A DNA stretch of 23,836 bases from CAYPXN01 sp964470915 (GCA_964470915.1 CAYYEM010000026.1:1-23836), one strand, 5' to 3'; shown: positions 7,534 through 15,413, counted from the first letter of the stretch. The notes: a model not told the origin generated them from the sequence alone. Made by a program: numbers and translations.

Positions 7534-8097
7534 ATGTTACTGATGATCGATAATTATGATTCTTTTACTTACAATCTTGTTCAGTATTTGAGCGAGTTGG
7601 GTGAAGAGGTGCGTATTTATCGGAATGATGAAATAGACGTTCCAGAAATTTTAAAGTTAAAACCCGATCGCGTGGTGATTTCACCAGGACCCTGTACACC
7701 AAACGAAGCAGGAGTGTCGCTTGATTTGATTCGAAAATGTGTCGGAAAATTTCCAATTTTGGGAGTTTGTTTGGGGCATCAATCTATTGGGCAGGCCTTC
7801 GGTGGAAAGGTAGTGCGAGCTCCCCGTATTATGCATGGTAAAATTTCACCGATTTATCATGATTCCAAAACAATTTTTAAGAATTTGGATAATCCTTTTG
7901 AAGCCACTCGTTATCATTCTCTGGTGATTGAACCGGCTTCCCTTCCGGATTGTTTGCAGAAAACAGCTTGGACTCAGGAAGGAGAGATTATGGGAGTACG
8001 TCATAAAGAATATCTTATTGAAGGGGTTCAGTTTCATCCTGAATCAATTTTGACAACATCTGGAAAACAATTGCTGAAGAATTTTTTGCTATTATAG
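7534..8097 (+). CDS. trpG: Anthranilate synthase component II (glutamine amidotransferase)
   Basis: TrpG hydrolyses glutamine and channels ammonia to TrpE. The 187-residue chain starts MLLMIDNYDSFTYN, the normal family N terminus. The class I amidotransferase triad is present: Cys79 in GVCLGHQ, and His168 and Glu170 in QFHPES. The oxyanion region PGPCTP is at 51-56. An in-frame ATG at 7492 would add residues encoded entirely by the dispersed repeat, so I reject it. In bacteria with one such subunit it may also serve PabB in folate synthesis. Upstream AGGAT is about 14 nt from the ATG, so the ribosome site is weak. Confidence 0.95.
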   Translation: MLLMIDNYDSFTYNLVQYLSELGEEVRIYRNDEIDVPEILKLKPDRVVISPGPCTPNEAGVSLDLIRKCVGKFPILGVCLGHQSIGQAFGGKVVRAPRIMHGKISPIYHDSKTIFKNLDNPFEATRYHSLVIEPASLPDCLQKTAWTQEGEIMGVRHKEYLIEGVQFHPESILTTSGKQLLKNFLLL

Positions 8098-8113
8098 ATA
8101 TTTACCTTAATCT

Positions 8114-8196
8114 CCTCCTCTTAGGATAAGAGGAGGTTGGGAGGAGTTACGATACTTTTATAACGCCCCCTAACCCCCTTTTACCTTAAGAGGGGG
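8114..8196. repeat. Paired REP-like element, two inverted 36-nt units
   Basis: Unit 1 (8114-8149, plus) starts with a perfect 10-bp hairpin: CCTCCTCTTA, GGA, TAAGAGGAGG. Unit 2 (8161-8196, minus) matches it at 28 of 36 positions. The two are head to head around an 11-nt centre (8150-8160). This is the architecture of enterobacterial BIMEs built from REP sequences. Unit 2 ends 12 nt before the trpD ATG, and its plus-strand AGGGGGA is the only purine-rich run that could act as a distant ribosome site for trpD. Confidence 0.75.
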
Positions 8197-8208
8197 AACT
8201 GTTAGAAT

Positions 8209-9111
8209 ATGATTCAAAAATATTTACAAAAACTGATCGATAAACAATCTCTTGAGCCTGAAGAACTCCAATCTTCTTTTCAGCAGATGATGTCAGGACA
8301 AGTGTCACCCGCAGTGATGGCCGCTTTTTTGGTAGCGCTCAGGATGAAAGGAGAAAATGTTGAAGAGTTAGTCGCAGCCACCCAAGCACTTCGTCATGCT
8401 GCAGTGTCTTTTCACAGTAAAGTTCCCAATTTGGTAGATTCTTGTGGGACGGGAGGCGATCACTCCAACACGTTTAATATTTCAACTGCAGCGGCTTTAG
8501 TGGCAGCTGCAGCGGGCGCTAAAGTTGCCAAGCATGGTAATCGATCTGTTTCATCTCAGGCAGGCAGTGCGGATGTTTTGGAAGCTTTAGGAGTGAGAGT
8601 AGAAATTAGTCCAGAGCTTGCGGAGAAGTGTCTTGAGCAAACAGGTTTTGCTTTTCTTTATGCACCTCTTTATCACCCCGCAATGAAAAATGTGGCCACT
8701 GTTCGTAAAGATTTAGGGCTGCGTACCATTTTTAACTTGGTGGGTCCCTTAGCAAATCCTGCNNNNNNNNNNNNNNNNNNNNNNNNNNNNNNNNNNNNNN
8801 NNNNNNNNNNNNNNNNNNNNNNNNNNNNNNNNNNNNNNNNNNNNNNNNNNNNNNNNNNNNNNAAAGACTTGTTGGGTGGGGACGCGAAAACCAATGCTCA
8901 AATGATAGAAGCGATTTTAAAAGGCGAGAAAGGCCATCGTCGGGATGTGGTAGTATTAAATGCAGCAGCGGTATTATACGTGAGTGATTTAGTACGAGAA
9001 TTGGAAATTGGTATTGATAAAGCAGAAGAAGCTATCGACTCAGGAAAAGCACTAAAGATTTTAGAAAAATTGCGAGAGATAACTTCCCGAGAAGAAGTGG
9101 TGGTGAATTGA
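8209..9111 (+). CDS. trpD: Anthranilate phosphoribosyltransferase (internal gap)
   Basis: TrpD joins anthranilate to PRPP, the second pathway step. The N-terminal part is intact, with the PRPP and anthranilate motifs CGTGGDHSNTFNIST and KHGNRSVSSQAGSADVLEALG in two adjacent stretches, then VRKDLG and GPLANP. After the gap the frame resumes at KDLLGGDAKTNAQM and ends normally. Counting the N as coding gives 300 residues, about 40 fewer than the usual 340. The gap therefore probably hides around 220 nt; the frame happens to stay open across it. It is followed by trpC with one base between stop and start. Confidence 0.95.
   Translation: MIQKYLQKLIDKQSLEPEELQSSFQQMMSGQVSPAVMAAFLVALRMKGENVEELVAATQALRHAAVSFHSKVPNLVDSCGTGGDHSNTFNISTAAALVAAAAGAKVAKHGNRSVSSQAGSADVLEALGVRVEISPELAEKCLEQTGFAFLYAPLYHPAMKNVATVRKDLGLRTIFNLVGPLANPXXXXXXXXXXXXXXXXXXXXXXXXXXXXXXXXXXKDLLGGDAKTNAQMIEAILKGEKGHRRDVVVLNAAAVLYVSDLVRELEIGIDKAEEAIDSGKALKILEKLREITSREEVVVN
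8763..8862. other. Assembly gap inside trpD (100 N)
   Basis: Exactly 100 N. Comparison of the flanking TrpD motifs with the family suggests the true missing length is about 120 nt longer than shown. Confidence 0.97.
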
Positions 9112-9112
9112 G

Positions 9113-9940
9113 ATGTCTTACGAAAACACCCTCCTTGAAAAAATTGTTAAAACAAAAAAAGAAGAGATTGATTCTGCAAAGTTTCGGGTTTCTTTGCGGG
9201 ATATCAAGAAAAAAGCAAAAGAAGTTGCTGTGGCTATCGATTTTGCCCAACACTTAAATCATGATCAGTTGCAAGGAGTACTGCCTGCGACCAGAATCAT
9301 TGCAGAAATTAAAAAAGCTTCTCCTTCGGGAGGAATGATTCGCCCTGAATATAAGCCTGATCGAATTGCACAAGAATATATCGATGCGGGAGCTGCGGCT
9401 TTATCTGTTTTGACAGATGGGCCTTATTTTCAAGGAAGTTTGGAAGATTTGGCGGCTGTGAGAAAAGTAAGTGTGAGGCCTATTCTTCGCAAAGATTTTA
9501 TGATCGATGAGTATCAAATTTACGAAGCGCGGGCTTATGGTGCAGATTGTATTTTGGCCATTGTGGCAATTTTAGAGAAAAGTAAGCTGGAAGATTTTTC
9601 TGGTTTGGCTTCAGATCTTGGAATGACAACAATAGTCGAAGTGCATGATGAGGAAGAATTGCAGACAGCGCTCGATATCAGTTTAGGATCAAAGCATGGA
9701 CTGCCTTTGCTGGGAATTAATAACCGCAATTTAAAAACATTGGTGACTGATTTGTCAGTGACTGAAAAATTAATTTCTAAAATTCCTCAAAAGCGAATAG
9801 TGGTTTCTGAATCAGGTCTTAAAACGCGTACTGATATTGAACGGATGATGAAAGCGGGTGCTAAAGCCTTTTTGATTGGCGAGCATTTGCTGAGGGAAAA
9901 AGATTTAAAAAAGAAATTCAAAGAAATGATTGGAGAATAG
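9113..9940 (+). CDS. trpC: Indole-3-glycerol phosphate synthase
   Basis: TrpC closes the indole ring of carboxyphenylaminodeoxyribulose phosphate, releasing CO2 and water. The 275-residue TIM barrel is monofunctional, not fused to TrpF as in E. coli. Key motifs are IIAEIKKASPSGG (62-74, catalytic Glu65 and Lys68 region), LRKDFMIDEYQI from 125 with its catalytic lysine, GINNRNL for the phosphate side, and VSESGL. The ATG lies one base after the trpD stop. Its ribosome site is weak, consistent with coupling to trpD translation. Confidence 0.96.
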   Translation: MSYENTLLEKIVKTKKEEIDSAKFRVSLRDIKKKAKEVAVAIDFAQHLNHDQLQGVLPATRIIAEIKKASPSGGMIRPEYKPDRIAQEYIDAGAAALSVLTDGPYFQGSLEDLAAVRKVSVRPILRKDFMIDEYQIYEARAYGADCILAIVAILEKSKLEDFSGLASDLGMTTIVEVHDEEELQTALDISLGSKHGLPLLGINNRNLKTLVTDLSVTEKLISKIPQKRIVVSESGLKTRTDIERMMKAGAKAFLIGEHLLREKDLKKKFKEMIGE

Positions 9941-9941
9941 G

Positions 9942-10580
9942 GTGTCAGACAACACACTCGTAAAAATCTGTGGTCTTACTAATTTAGAGGATACTCTTGC
10001 AGCAATTGAGTTGGGTGCTGATTTTTTAGGTTTTAATTTTTACTCTCAATCTCCACGTTATCTTTCTTATGAAAAGGCCAAGAAAATTTTTCAAGAAATT
10101 CCTCCTAATATTCCTAAGGTGGGCGTGTTTGTGAATGAGGAGTATGAAAATGTGATAGATTTGGCTCAGCTTTTGGAATTGGATTATTTGCAGTTTCATG
10201 GAGATGAAAGCCCGGATTTTTGTAATCAAATGGGTCACCCTTGGTGGAAAGCTATTAGGCTTGAAAATGAAAGTGATATTGAAAAAATTCCACAATATGA
10301 CAGTGAGTGGGTGCTGATCGATGCACATGTTCCGGGCCAATATGGCGGAACAGGTCACAAGCCTGATTGGGATTTAGTGAAAAGAGCTAAAAACTTGGGA
10401 AAGAAAATCTTTCTCGCAGGAGGCTTGAATCCTGAAAATATTCAGTTGGCAATTGCTACTGTGCAACCTTACGCTGTAGATGTGGCAAGTGGAGTGGAAA
10501 GTAAGCCTGGAAAAAAAGATTTCAAAAAGATGGAAGACTTTATAAGTAGAGCGAAGCATTCTCATTTAAGGTTAGTGTAG
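9942..10580 (+). CDS. trpF: Phosphoribosylanthranilate isomerase
   Basis: TrpF performs the Amadori rearrangement of phosphoribosylanthranilate, the step between TrpD and TrpC. The 212-residue barrel shows KICGLT near the start with catalytic Cys10, QFHGDE, the catalytic Asp in LIDAHVPGQYGGTG, and DVASGVE at the phosphate-binding end. I chose GTG at 9942: GGAG (9932-9935) sits 6 nt upstream and the protein then starts just before the first strand. A TTG at 9930 would overlap trpC and lacks a ribosome site. The stop codon TAG is the first part of a palindromic repeat (10577-10604), so the last codons abut or enter mobile-looking sequence. Confidence 0.95.
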   Translation: MSDNTLVKICGLTNLEDTLAAIELGADFLGFNFYSQSPRYLSYEKAKKIFQEIPPNIPKVGVFVNEEYENVIDLAQLLELDYLQFHGDESPDFCNQMGHPWWKAIRLENESDIEKIPQYDSEWVLIDAHVPGQYGGTGHKPDWDLVKRAKNLGKKIFLAGGLNPENIQLAIATVQPYAVDVASGVESKPGKKDFKKMEDFISRAKHSHLRLV

Positions 10581-10604
10581 GGGTGCAGTATGCTGTGCCC
10601 ATAC
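10577..10604. repeat. 28-nt palindromic element spanning trpF stop
   Basis: Begins GTAGGGG and ends CCCATAC, with GGGTGCAG and CTGTGCCC as inner arms (two G-U pairs in RNA) around TATG. Length and outer arms match the perfect palindrome in leuS at 14422-14449. The TAG within GTAG is the trpF stop. The element ends just before the GAGG that serves trpB. Confidence 0.65.
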
Positions 10605-10612
10605 GAGGTATT

Positions 10613-11803
10613 ATGTCTCTTCCCGATAAAAAAGGTCATTACGGAAAATTTGGGGGACGTTATGTCGCTGAAACCCTGATGCCAGCTCTTTTTGAGTTAG
10701 AAGAAGCCTATCGTCTTGTAAGAAAAGATCCTGAATTTAAAAAAGAGTTTGATGATTTGGCGAGGTCTTACATAGGTCGCCCAACTCCCCTGTACTTTGC
10801 TAAAAATCTTTCTGAAAAATTGGGAAAATTTAAAGTTTATTTGAAACGCGAAGATCTCTGTCACACGGGAGCTCATAAGGTAAATAATACCTTAGGCCAG
10901 ATTCTCATGGCTAAACGCATGGGTAAAACTCGTGTCATTGCAGAAACAGGAGCGGGTCAGCATGGTGTGGCGACCGCAACCATGTGCGCGCTTTTGGGAG
11001 TAGAATGTGAAGTGTTCATGGGCGAAGAAGATGTGCATCGCCAATCTTTGAATGTTTTTAGAATGAAGCTCTTAGGGGCAAAAGTAAATGCAGTAACGAG
11101 CGGATCCAAGACATTAAAAGATGCAATGAATGAGGCCTTAAGAGATTGGATTACAAATATTCGGAATACGTTTTATTGTATTGGATCGGTTGCAGGTCCG
11201 CATCCATATCCGATGATTGTAAGAGATTTTCAGTCGATTATCGGCATTGAAGCTAAAAAACAGATTCTTAAATTAGAAAAACGTCTTCCCGATGCTTTAG
11301 TAGCTTGCGTGGGTGGGGGGTCAAACTCTTTAGGACTTTTTTATCCCTTTCTTAAAAATAAAGTAGTTCGCATTTTTGGAGTAGAAGCAGGCGGCTCTGG
11401 ATTACATTCTGGAAAACATGCAGCCACTTTGTCTGGCGGATCCGTGGGTGTTTTGCATGGTTCTAAGTCTTATGTTTTGCAGGACTCTCAAGGGCAGGTC
11501 AAGGAAACTCATTCCATTTCTGCAGGACTGGATTATCCTGGGGTCGGTCCTGAACATAGTTGGCTACATGATGTGGGTCGAGCGGAGTATTTGCCTGTGA
11601 CTGATAAAGAAGCCATGGAAGGTTTTGATCTTTTAACGAGAACAGAAGGCATTATTCCTGCTTTAGAATCGTCTCATGCGATTGCTTTCCTTAAAAAATG
11701 GGCCTCCAAATTTAAGGCAGGAGATATTGTGATTGTAAATCTTTCAGGTCGTGGGGATAAAGATATGGGAACAGTCGCTAAAATTAAGGGAGTGAAGTTG
11801 TGA
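10613..11803 (+). CDS. trpB: Tryptophan synthase beta chain
   Basis: TrpB condenses indole with serine on pyridoxal phosphate, as the partner of TrpA. The 396-residue protein is of the common TrpB1 type. The PLP lysine is Lys89 in HTGAHKVNN. AETGAGQHG contains the catalytic Glu111, GGGSN (234-238) binds the PLP phosphate, and VNLSGRGDKD lies near the end. The ATG at 10613 has GAGG 4 nt upstream and gives the standard MSLPDKKGHYGKFGG start. A GTG at 10583 would translate the repeat element and is rejected. The stop TGA overlaps the trpA start (GTGA). Confidence 0.97.
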   Translation: MSLPDKKGHYGKFGGRYVAETLMPALFELEEAYRLVRKDPEFKKEFDDLARSYIGRPTPLYFAKNLSEKLGKFKVYLKREDLCHTGAHKVNNTLGQILMAKRMGKTRVIAETGAGQHGVATATMCALLGVECEVFMGEEDVHRQSLNVFRMKLLGAKVNAVTSGSKTLKDAMNEALRDWITNIRNTFYCIGSVAGPHPYPMIVRDFQSIIGIEAKKQILKLEKRLPDALVACVGGGSNSLGLFYPFLKNKVVRIFGVEAGGSGLHSGKHAATLSGGSVGVLHGSKSYVLQDSQGQVKETHSISAGLDYPGVGPEHSWLHDVGRAEYLPVTDKEAMEGFDLLTRTEGIIPALESSHAIAFLKKWASKFKAGDIVIVNLSGRGDKDMGTVAKIKGVKL

Positions 11804-12591
11804 CCCGACTTGAAAAAAAATTCAAAGAACTTGCTCAAAAAAAAGAAAAGGCTTTGGTTGCTTTTATTACAGCTGGAGATCCAGATCTTCCAACAACTGA
11901 AAAACTAATCTATGAAATGGAAAAAGCGGGTGCGGATGTGATTGAATTGGGAATACCTTTTTCAGATCCTTCTGCAGATGGTCCTGTGATTCAAAGGGCT
12001 TCAGAAAGAGCTCTTCAAAAAGGCACCACTCTAGAATCTGTTTTGAAACTGGTTTCAAAAATTCGGAAAAAATCTCAAGTGCCCTTGGTATTGATGGGTT
12101 ATTACAATCCCATTCTTATTTATGGAAATGAGAAATTTTGTAAAGTGGCCTCACAGGCTGGGGTGGATGCTTTAATTGTAGTGGATTTGCCTCCTGAAGA
12201 ATCAGAAGAACTGCATCTTCCTGCTAAAAAACATAATTTACATATCATTTATTTGCTGACACCTACCGCCGATGAGCAACGAATGAAAAAAGTAAAAAAG
12301 CTAGCTTCGGGCTTTGTTTATTATGTTTCAATGACGGGCATTACGGGAGCTAAATTACAAGCCATTCAAGAAGTGGAAGCGAAAGTAAAAGAAATTAAGC
12401 AGCAAATTAAACTTCCGGTATGCATTGGATTTGGGGTTCGAAGCCCTGAGGATGCTAAGCATTTATCAAAAGTTGCAGAAGGTGTAGTGGTAGGTTCTGC
12501 CTTAGTATCTGAGCTTGAAAAGGGGGGAAAGAAAAAAGGCCCCTCACTTCTGATAAGAAAAGTAGCCGCTTTCAAGAAAGCTGTGCTATAA
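11800..12591 (+). CDS. trpA: Tryptophan synthase alpha chain
   Basis: TrpA splits indole-3-glycerol phosphate to indole and glyceraldehyde 3-phosphate and channels the indole to TrpB. The 263-residue barrel shows FITAGDP (22-28). The two catalytic acids are at positions identical to the Salmonella enzyme numbering: Glu49 in VIELGIPFSDP and Asp60 in SADGP. The C-terminal VCIGFGVRSPEDA and VVVGSALV form the phosphate site. It starts with GTG overlapping the trpB stop by four bases, with AGGGAG upstream, so translation is coupled to trpB as expected for a 1:1 complex. Confidence 0.97.
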   Translation: MTRLEKKFKELAQKKEKALVAFITAGDPDLPTTEKLIYEMEKAGADVIELGIPFSDPSADGPVIQRASERALQKGTTLESVLKLVSKIRKKSQVPLVLMGYYNPILIYGNEKFCKVASQAGVDALIVVDLPPEESEELHLPAKKHNLHIIYLLTPTADEQRMKKVKKLASGFVYYVSMTGITGAKLQAIQEVEAKVKEIKQQIKLPVCIGFGVRSPEDAKHLSKVAEGVVVGSALVSELEKGGKKKGPSLLIRKVAAFKKAVL

Positions 12592-12603
12592 ACCTGACAA
12601 CTC

Positions 12604-13206
12604 ATGTTTCAAAACTCTATTTCAGATGAAGAACTGATGGCCCTTTACCAAAGAGGGGATCAATCTGCCTTTCAGCAGCTTTTGACTCGGCATAAAAGGG
12701 GAGTTTACGGTTATATTTTGCGTTACACGGGCAATGAGCAGGAGAGCGAAGAGGTTTTTCAAGATGTTTTTATTAAGATGCACCGTGCCGCACCGAATTG
12801 GGTTCCCACAGCCAAATTTTCTACTTGGCTTTATACCATTGTCAGAAATCTTTGTATCGATGTTTACCGAAAAAAGAAAATACGGCGGACGCTTTCTCTG
12901 GATGCCACAGAAGAGGGTGAGGATCGATCTCTTTATGATGTGATTCCCTCCGAAGACCCTCATCCTGACTCACAAAGTTCTGATGCTGAAATAGGTAAAG
13001 TGTTGGAGGCAGCTTTAGCCAAAATAAACCCTGATCAAAAGGAAGTGTTTTTATTGCGTGGGAAAAACGGCCTTAAATTTGAAGAAATTGCTGAAGTTTT
13101 AGGAGTATCAGTAAACACTGTTAAGAGTCGTATGAGATATGCTTGTGAAACTTTGAAAAATATCTTGGAAAAATCAGGATATAAAGACCTAAATCCTAAC
13201 GGGTAG
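12604..13206 (+). CDS. ECF (RpoE-like) RNA polymerase sigma factor
   Basis: A 200-residue group 4 sigma factor. Region 2 (about 22-90) includes the core-binding helix with EQESEEVFQDVFIKMH and the -10 recognition part FSTWLYTIVRNLCIDVYRKKK. A variable acidic linker follows. Region 4 (about 138-187) includes the helix-turn-helix LKFEEIAEVLGVSVNTVKSRM for -35 binding. The next gene is its likely membrane anti-sigma factor, 27 nt downstream. The gene starts only 12 nt after trpA without a visible promoter, so it is probably read from the trp transcript at least in part. The regulated stress or envelope genes are not in view. Confidence 0.93.
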   Translation: MFQNSISDEELMALYQRGDQSAFQQLLTRHKRGVYGYILRYTGNEQESEEVFQDVFIKMHRAAPNWVPTAKFSTWLYTIVRNLCIDVYRKKKIRRTLSLDATEEGEDRSLYDVIPSEDPHPDSQSSDAEIGKVLEAALAKINPDQKEVFLLRGKNGLKFEEIAEVLGVSVNTVKSRMRYACETLKNILEKSGYKDLNPNG

Positions 13207-13233
13207 CGTTGACTTTTCATATAAGGAATTAAA

Positions 13234-13784
13234 ATGTTATCACAATGTGAACAATTGAAAGATGAATTAGTGACCCTAATTTATCCGGATGAGCCTAAAA
13301 GCCCTGTTTTAGAGTCTCATCTTAAGTCTTGCACCTCTTGCCAGCAAGACTTGAAAAGCTTGAGTTTTGTAGCAGAGGTCTATGAAAAGCTTCCCGAAGT
13401 TTATCCTCCCTCTCATCTGACTGAAAAAATCCTGGCTCAAATTTCATCTCGTCCAAGTTTTCTAGAAAAAATTAAAGTGTTTTTTAGACATCCCGCAACA
13501 GTAGGTTTAACAGTTTTTTGTTTCACTTTAGCAGGAACTCTTTTGTATCAGCGATATGTTTCAAGCCCAACACAGATCGCTCAAAAGGAACCATCATCAT
13601 CTACGCCCTCTACTTCAGTAGCAACGGTTTCTAATTTTCAGCCTTTTGCCAATCAAGCTGGTTTTAGAATGGTAGGATGGCAATCTCCAGTTCGCCTTCT
13701 CGAAGATTTAGATCGCCCCGTGCTTCGTCACACAGATGTGTTGAGCTTGGAGCATGCCTCTATTGAAGCTGTGGCTTCCTTCAA
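13234..13784 (+). CDS. Zinc-type membrane anti-sigma factor (3' end in gap)
   Basis: The visible 183 residues show the zinc-binding anti-sigma motif His29-x3-Cys33-x2-Cys36, with Cys5 near the N terminus as a likely fourth ligand. One transmembrane helix follows at about 88-106 and then a Ser/Thr/Pro-rich periplasmic part. This is the classic partner of an ECF sigma factor: the cytoplasmic zinc domain holds the sigma factor until a signal releases it. AAGGA lies about 7 nt before the ATG. The frame is open into the gap and appears joined to leuS, but this is an artefact of the 100-N placeholder. Confidence 0.88.
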
Positions 13785-13884
13785 NNNNNNNNNNNNNNNN
13801 NNNNNNNNNNNNNNNNNNNNNNNNNNNNNNNNNNNNNNNNNNNNNNNNNNNNNNNNNNNNNNNNNNNNNNNNNNNNNNNNNNNN
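13785..13884. other. Assembly gap between anti-sigma gene and leuS (100 N)
   Basis: Exactly 100 N. It must hide the end of the anti-sigma gene and about 190 codons of the leuS N terminus including the HIGH motif, so at least about 600 nt are missing, possibly with further genes. Confidence 0.95.
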
Positions 13885-15313
13885 GAACAATGGTTCTTTA
13901 AAATTACCGCTTATGCCGAAGAATTATTAGAAGACACTTATAAGCTTCCCGGATGGCCTGAAAAAGTTTTGGTGATGCAGCGGGAATGGATTGGTAAAAG
14001 CGTAGGCGCCACTGTTTTGTTTGGCATAGAGGGCAGTGATGAAAAGCTAGAAATTTTTACTACTCGTCCCGATACCCTTTATGGAGTGACTTTTATGTCG
14101 CTCGCGACCGAACATCCTTTGATTGATAAACTCGTAAAAGATCCGGCAATCAAAAAAGCGGTGGAGGATTTGCGGGAACGAAGCCGAAAAATCGATCGTG
14201 AAAAAAGAATTGCTGAAGATTATGAAAAAGAAGGCGTGTTTTTAGGTTTCCATGCGACTCATCCTCTTACGGGCGAAAAAGTTCCAGTGTATGCCGCCAA
14301 TTTTGTTTTGATGGATTACGGTACAGGCGCGGTGATGGCTGTACCTGCCCATGATCAGCGTGATTTCGATTTTGCAAAGAAATATAATATTCCAATTAAA
14401 GGGGTGATTGAACCCGAAAATGTAGGGGCAATTCATGAATTGCCCCTACAAAAAGCCTTCGTGGACGCCGGTGTGATGGTCAACAGCGCTCAATTTTCCG
14501 GTATGCCTAGTCTTGAAGCAAAAAAGGCAATTGTAAATTTTTTGGAAGAAAAAAAACAGGGTGTTCAAAAAATTACCTATAAACTTCGTGATTGGGGAAT
14601 TTCTCGGCAGCGTTATTGGGGTTGTCCGATTCCTATTATCAATTGCTTGGCTTGTGGTGCGGTGCCTGTTCCAGAAAAGGATTTACCTGTCACTCTACCC
14701 TTAGATGTCGAGTTTACAGGCGAAGGTAACTCTCCTTTGGCCAAAATTGAATCTTTTGTAAACACGACTTGCCCTCAATGTGGAAAGCCCGCCCAACGTG
14801 AGACGGATACTATGGACACCTTCATGGAATCCTCCTGGTATTTTTTGCGCTATTGTTCTCCGAAATACGACCAAGGTCCTTTTGATCCGAAAGCCATCGA
14901 ATATTGGATGGGGGAAGAGGGGGGAAGGGAGAAGGGAGAAGGGAGAAGGGAAGAGGGGGCTTGCCCTGAGCGAGCGCAGCGAGTCGAAGGGGTAGATCAA
15001 TATATTGGTGGTATTGAGCATGCTGTGCTTCACCTTTTATATTCACGTTTCTTCACTAAAGTATTGAGAGATATTAATTATTTGAATATTAGCGAACCTT
15101 TTCGAAATTTACTCACGCAAGGGATGGTGATCAAAGATGGTGCGAAAATGAGTAAATCGAAAGGGAATGTAGTAGATCCCAATTATCTCATCGAAAAATA
15201 TGGTGCAGATACTGCTCGATTATTTTCACTCTTTGCAGCCCCTCCCGAAAAGGATTTAGATTGGAATGATCAAGGGGTGGAAGGTTCTTATCGCTTTTTG
15301 CATCGGGTTTGGA
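13885..15313 (+). CDS. leuS: Leucyl-tRNA synthetase (both ends in gaps)
   Basis: LeuRS charges tRNA-Leu. The visible 476 codons begin at EQWFFKITAYAEELL, just before the editing insertion, include GTGAVMAVPAHDQRDFDFA of the CP1 editing domain with its conserved Asp, two zinc-like CxxC pairs (NCLACG, CPQCG), the DTMDTFMESSWYFLRY segment and the catalytic KMSKSKGN. The HIGH motif and the C-terminal anticodon and tail domains are in gaps. Two in-frame insertions of repeat DNA are present, at 14421-14450 (10 codons) and 14911-14991 (27 codons, between YWM and VDQYIGG). Both keep the frame, so the protein is probably functional. Confidence 0.95.
14421..14450. repeat. 30-bp perfect palindrome inside leuS
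   Basis: Left arm TGTAGGGGCAATTCA (14421-14435) and right arm TGAATTGCCCCTACA (14436-14450) are exact reverse complements with no loop. The inner 28 nt share length and GTAGGGG...TAC ends with the element at 10577-10604. At 30 nt it preserves the leuS frame, encoding VGAIHELPL, and is flanked by AAAA on both sides. It lies in a segment of the editing domain that varies in length between species. Confidence 0.85.
14911..14991. repeat. GA-rich heptamer array plus palindromic repeat inside leuS
   Basis: 81 nt (27 codons) between the conserved YWM and VDQYIGG of LeuRS. The first part (14911-14958) is a purine tract with three perfect GGGAGAA units (14927-14947) and degenerate copies around them. 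The second part (14964-14991) runs from CCCTGAG to GTCGAAGGG, a reverse-orientation relative of the repeat in front of trpG. Ordinary LeuRS has one or two residues at this spot. Confidence 0.85.
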
Positions 15314-15413
15314 NNNNNNNNNNNNNNNNNNNNNNNNNNNNNNNNNNNNNNNNNNNNNNNNNNNNNNNNNNNNNNNNNNNNNNNNNNNNNNNNNNNNNNN
15401 NNNNNNNNNNNNN
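15314..15413. other. Assembly gap between leuS and holA (100 N)
   Basis: Exactly 100 N, but it must contain about 250 codons of leuS and about 65 codons of holA, so roughly 900 nt or more. In many proteobacteria lptE lies here, so it could hide a gene. Confidence 0.95.

Noticed and set aside
10583..10612. GTG start for trpB
   Set aside because: The extra codons are palindromic-element sequence; ATG at 10613 has its own GAGG.
13209..13235. TTGACT with a downstream TAAAAT as a promoter for the anti-sigma gene
   Set aside because: The -10 candidate overlaps the start codon with poor spacing; the AAGGA there is better explained as the ribosome site.
14701..15046. Minus-strand ORFs inside leuS
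   Set aside because: Shadows of the LeuRS frame; their odd composition comes from the GA-rich tract.
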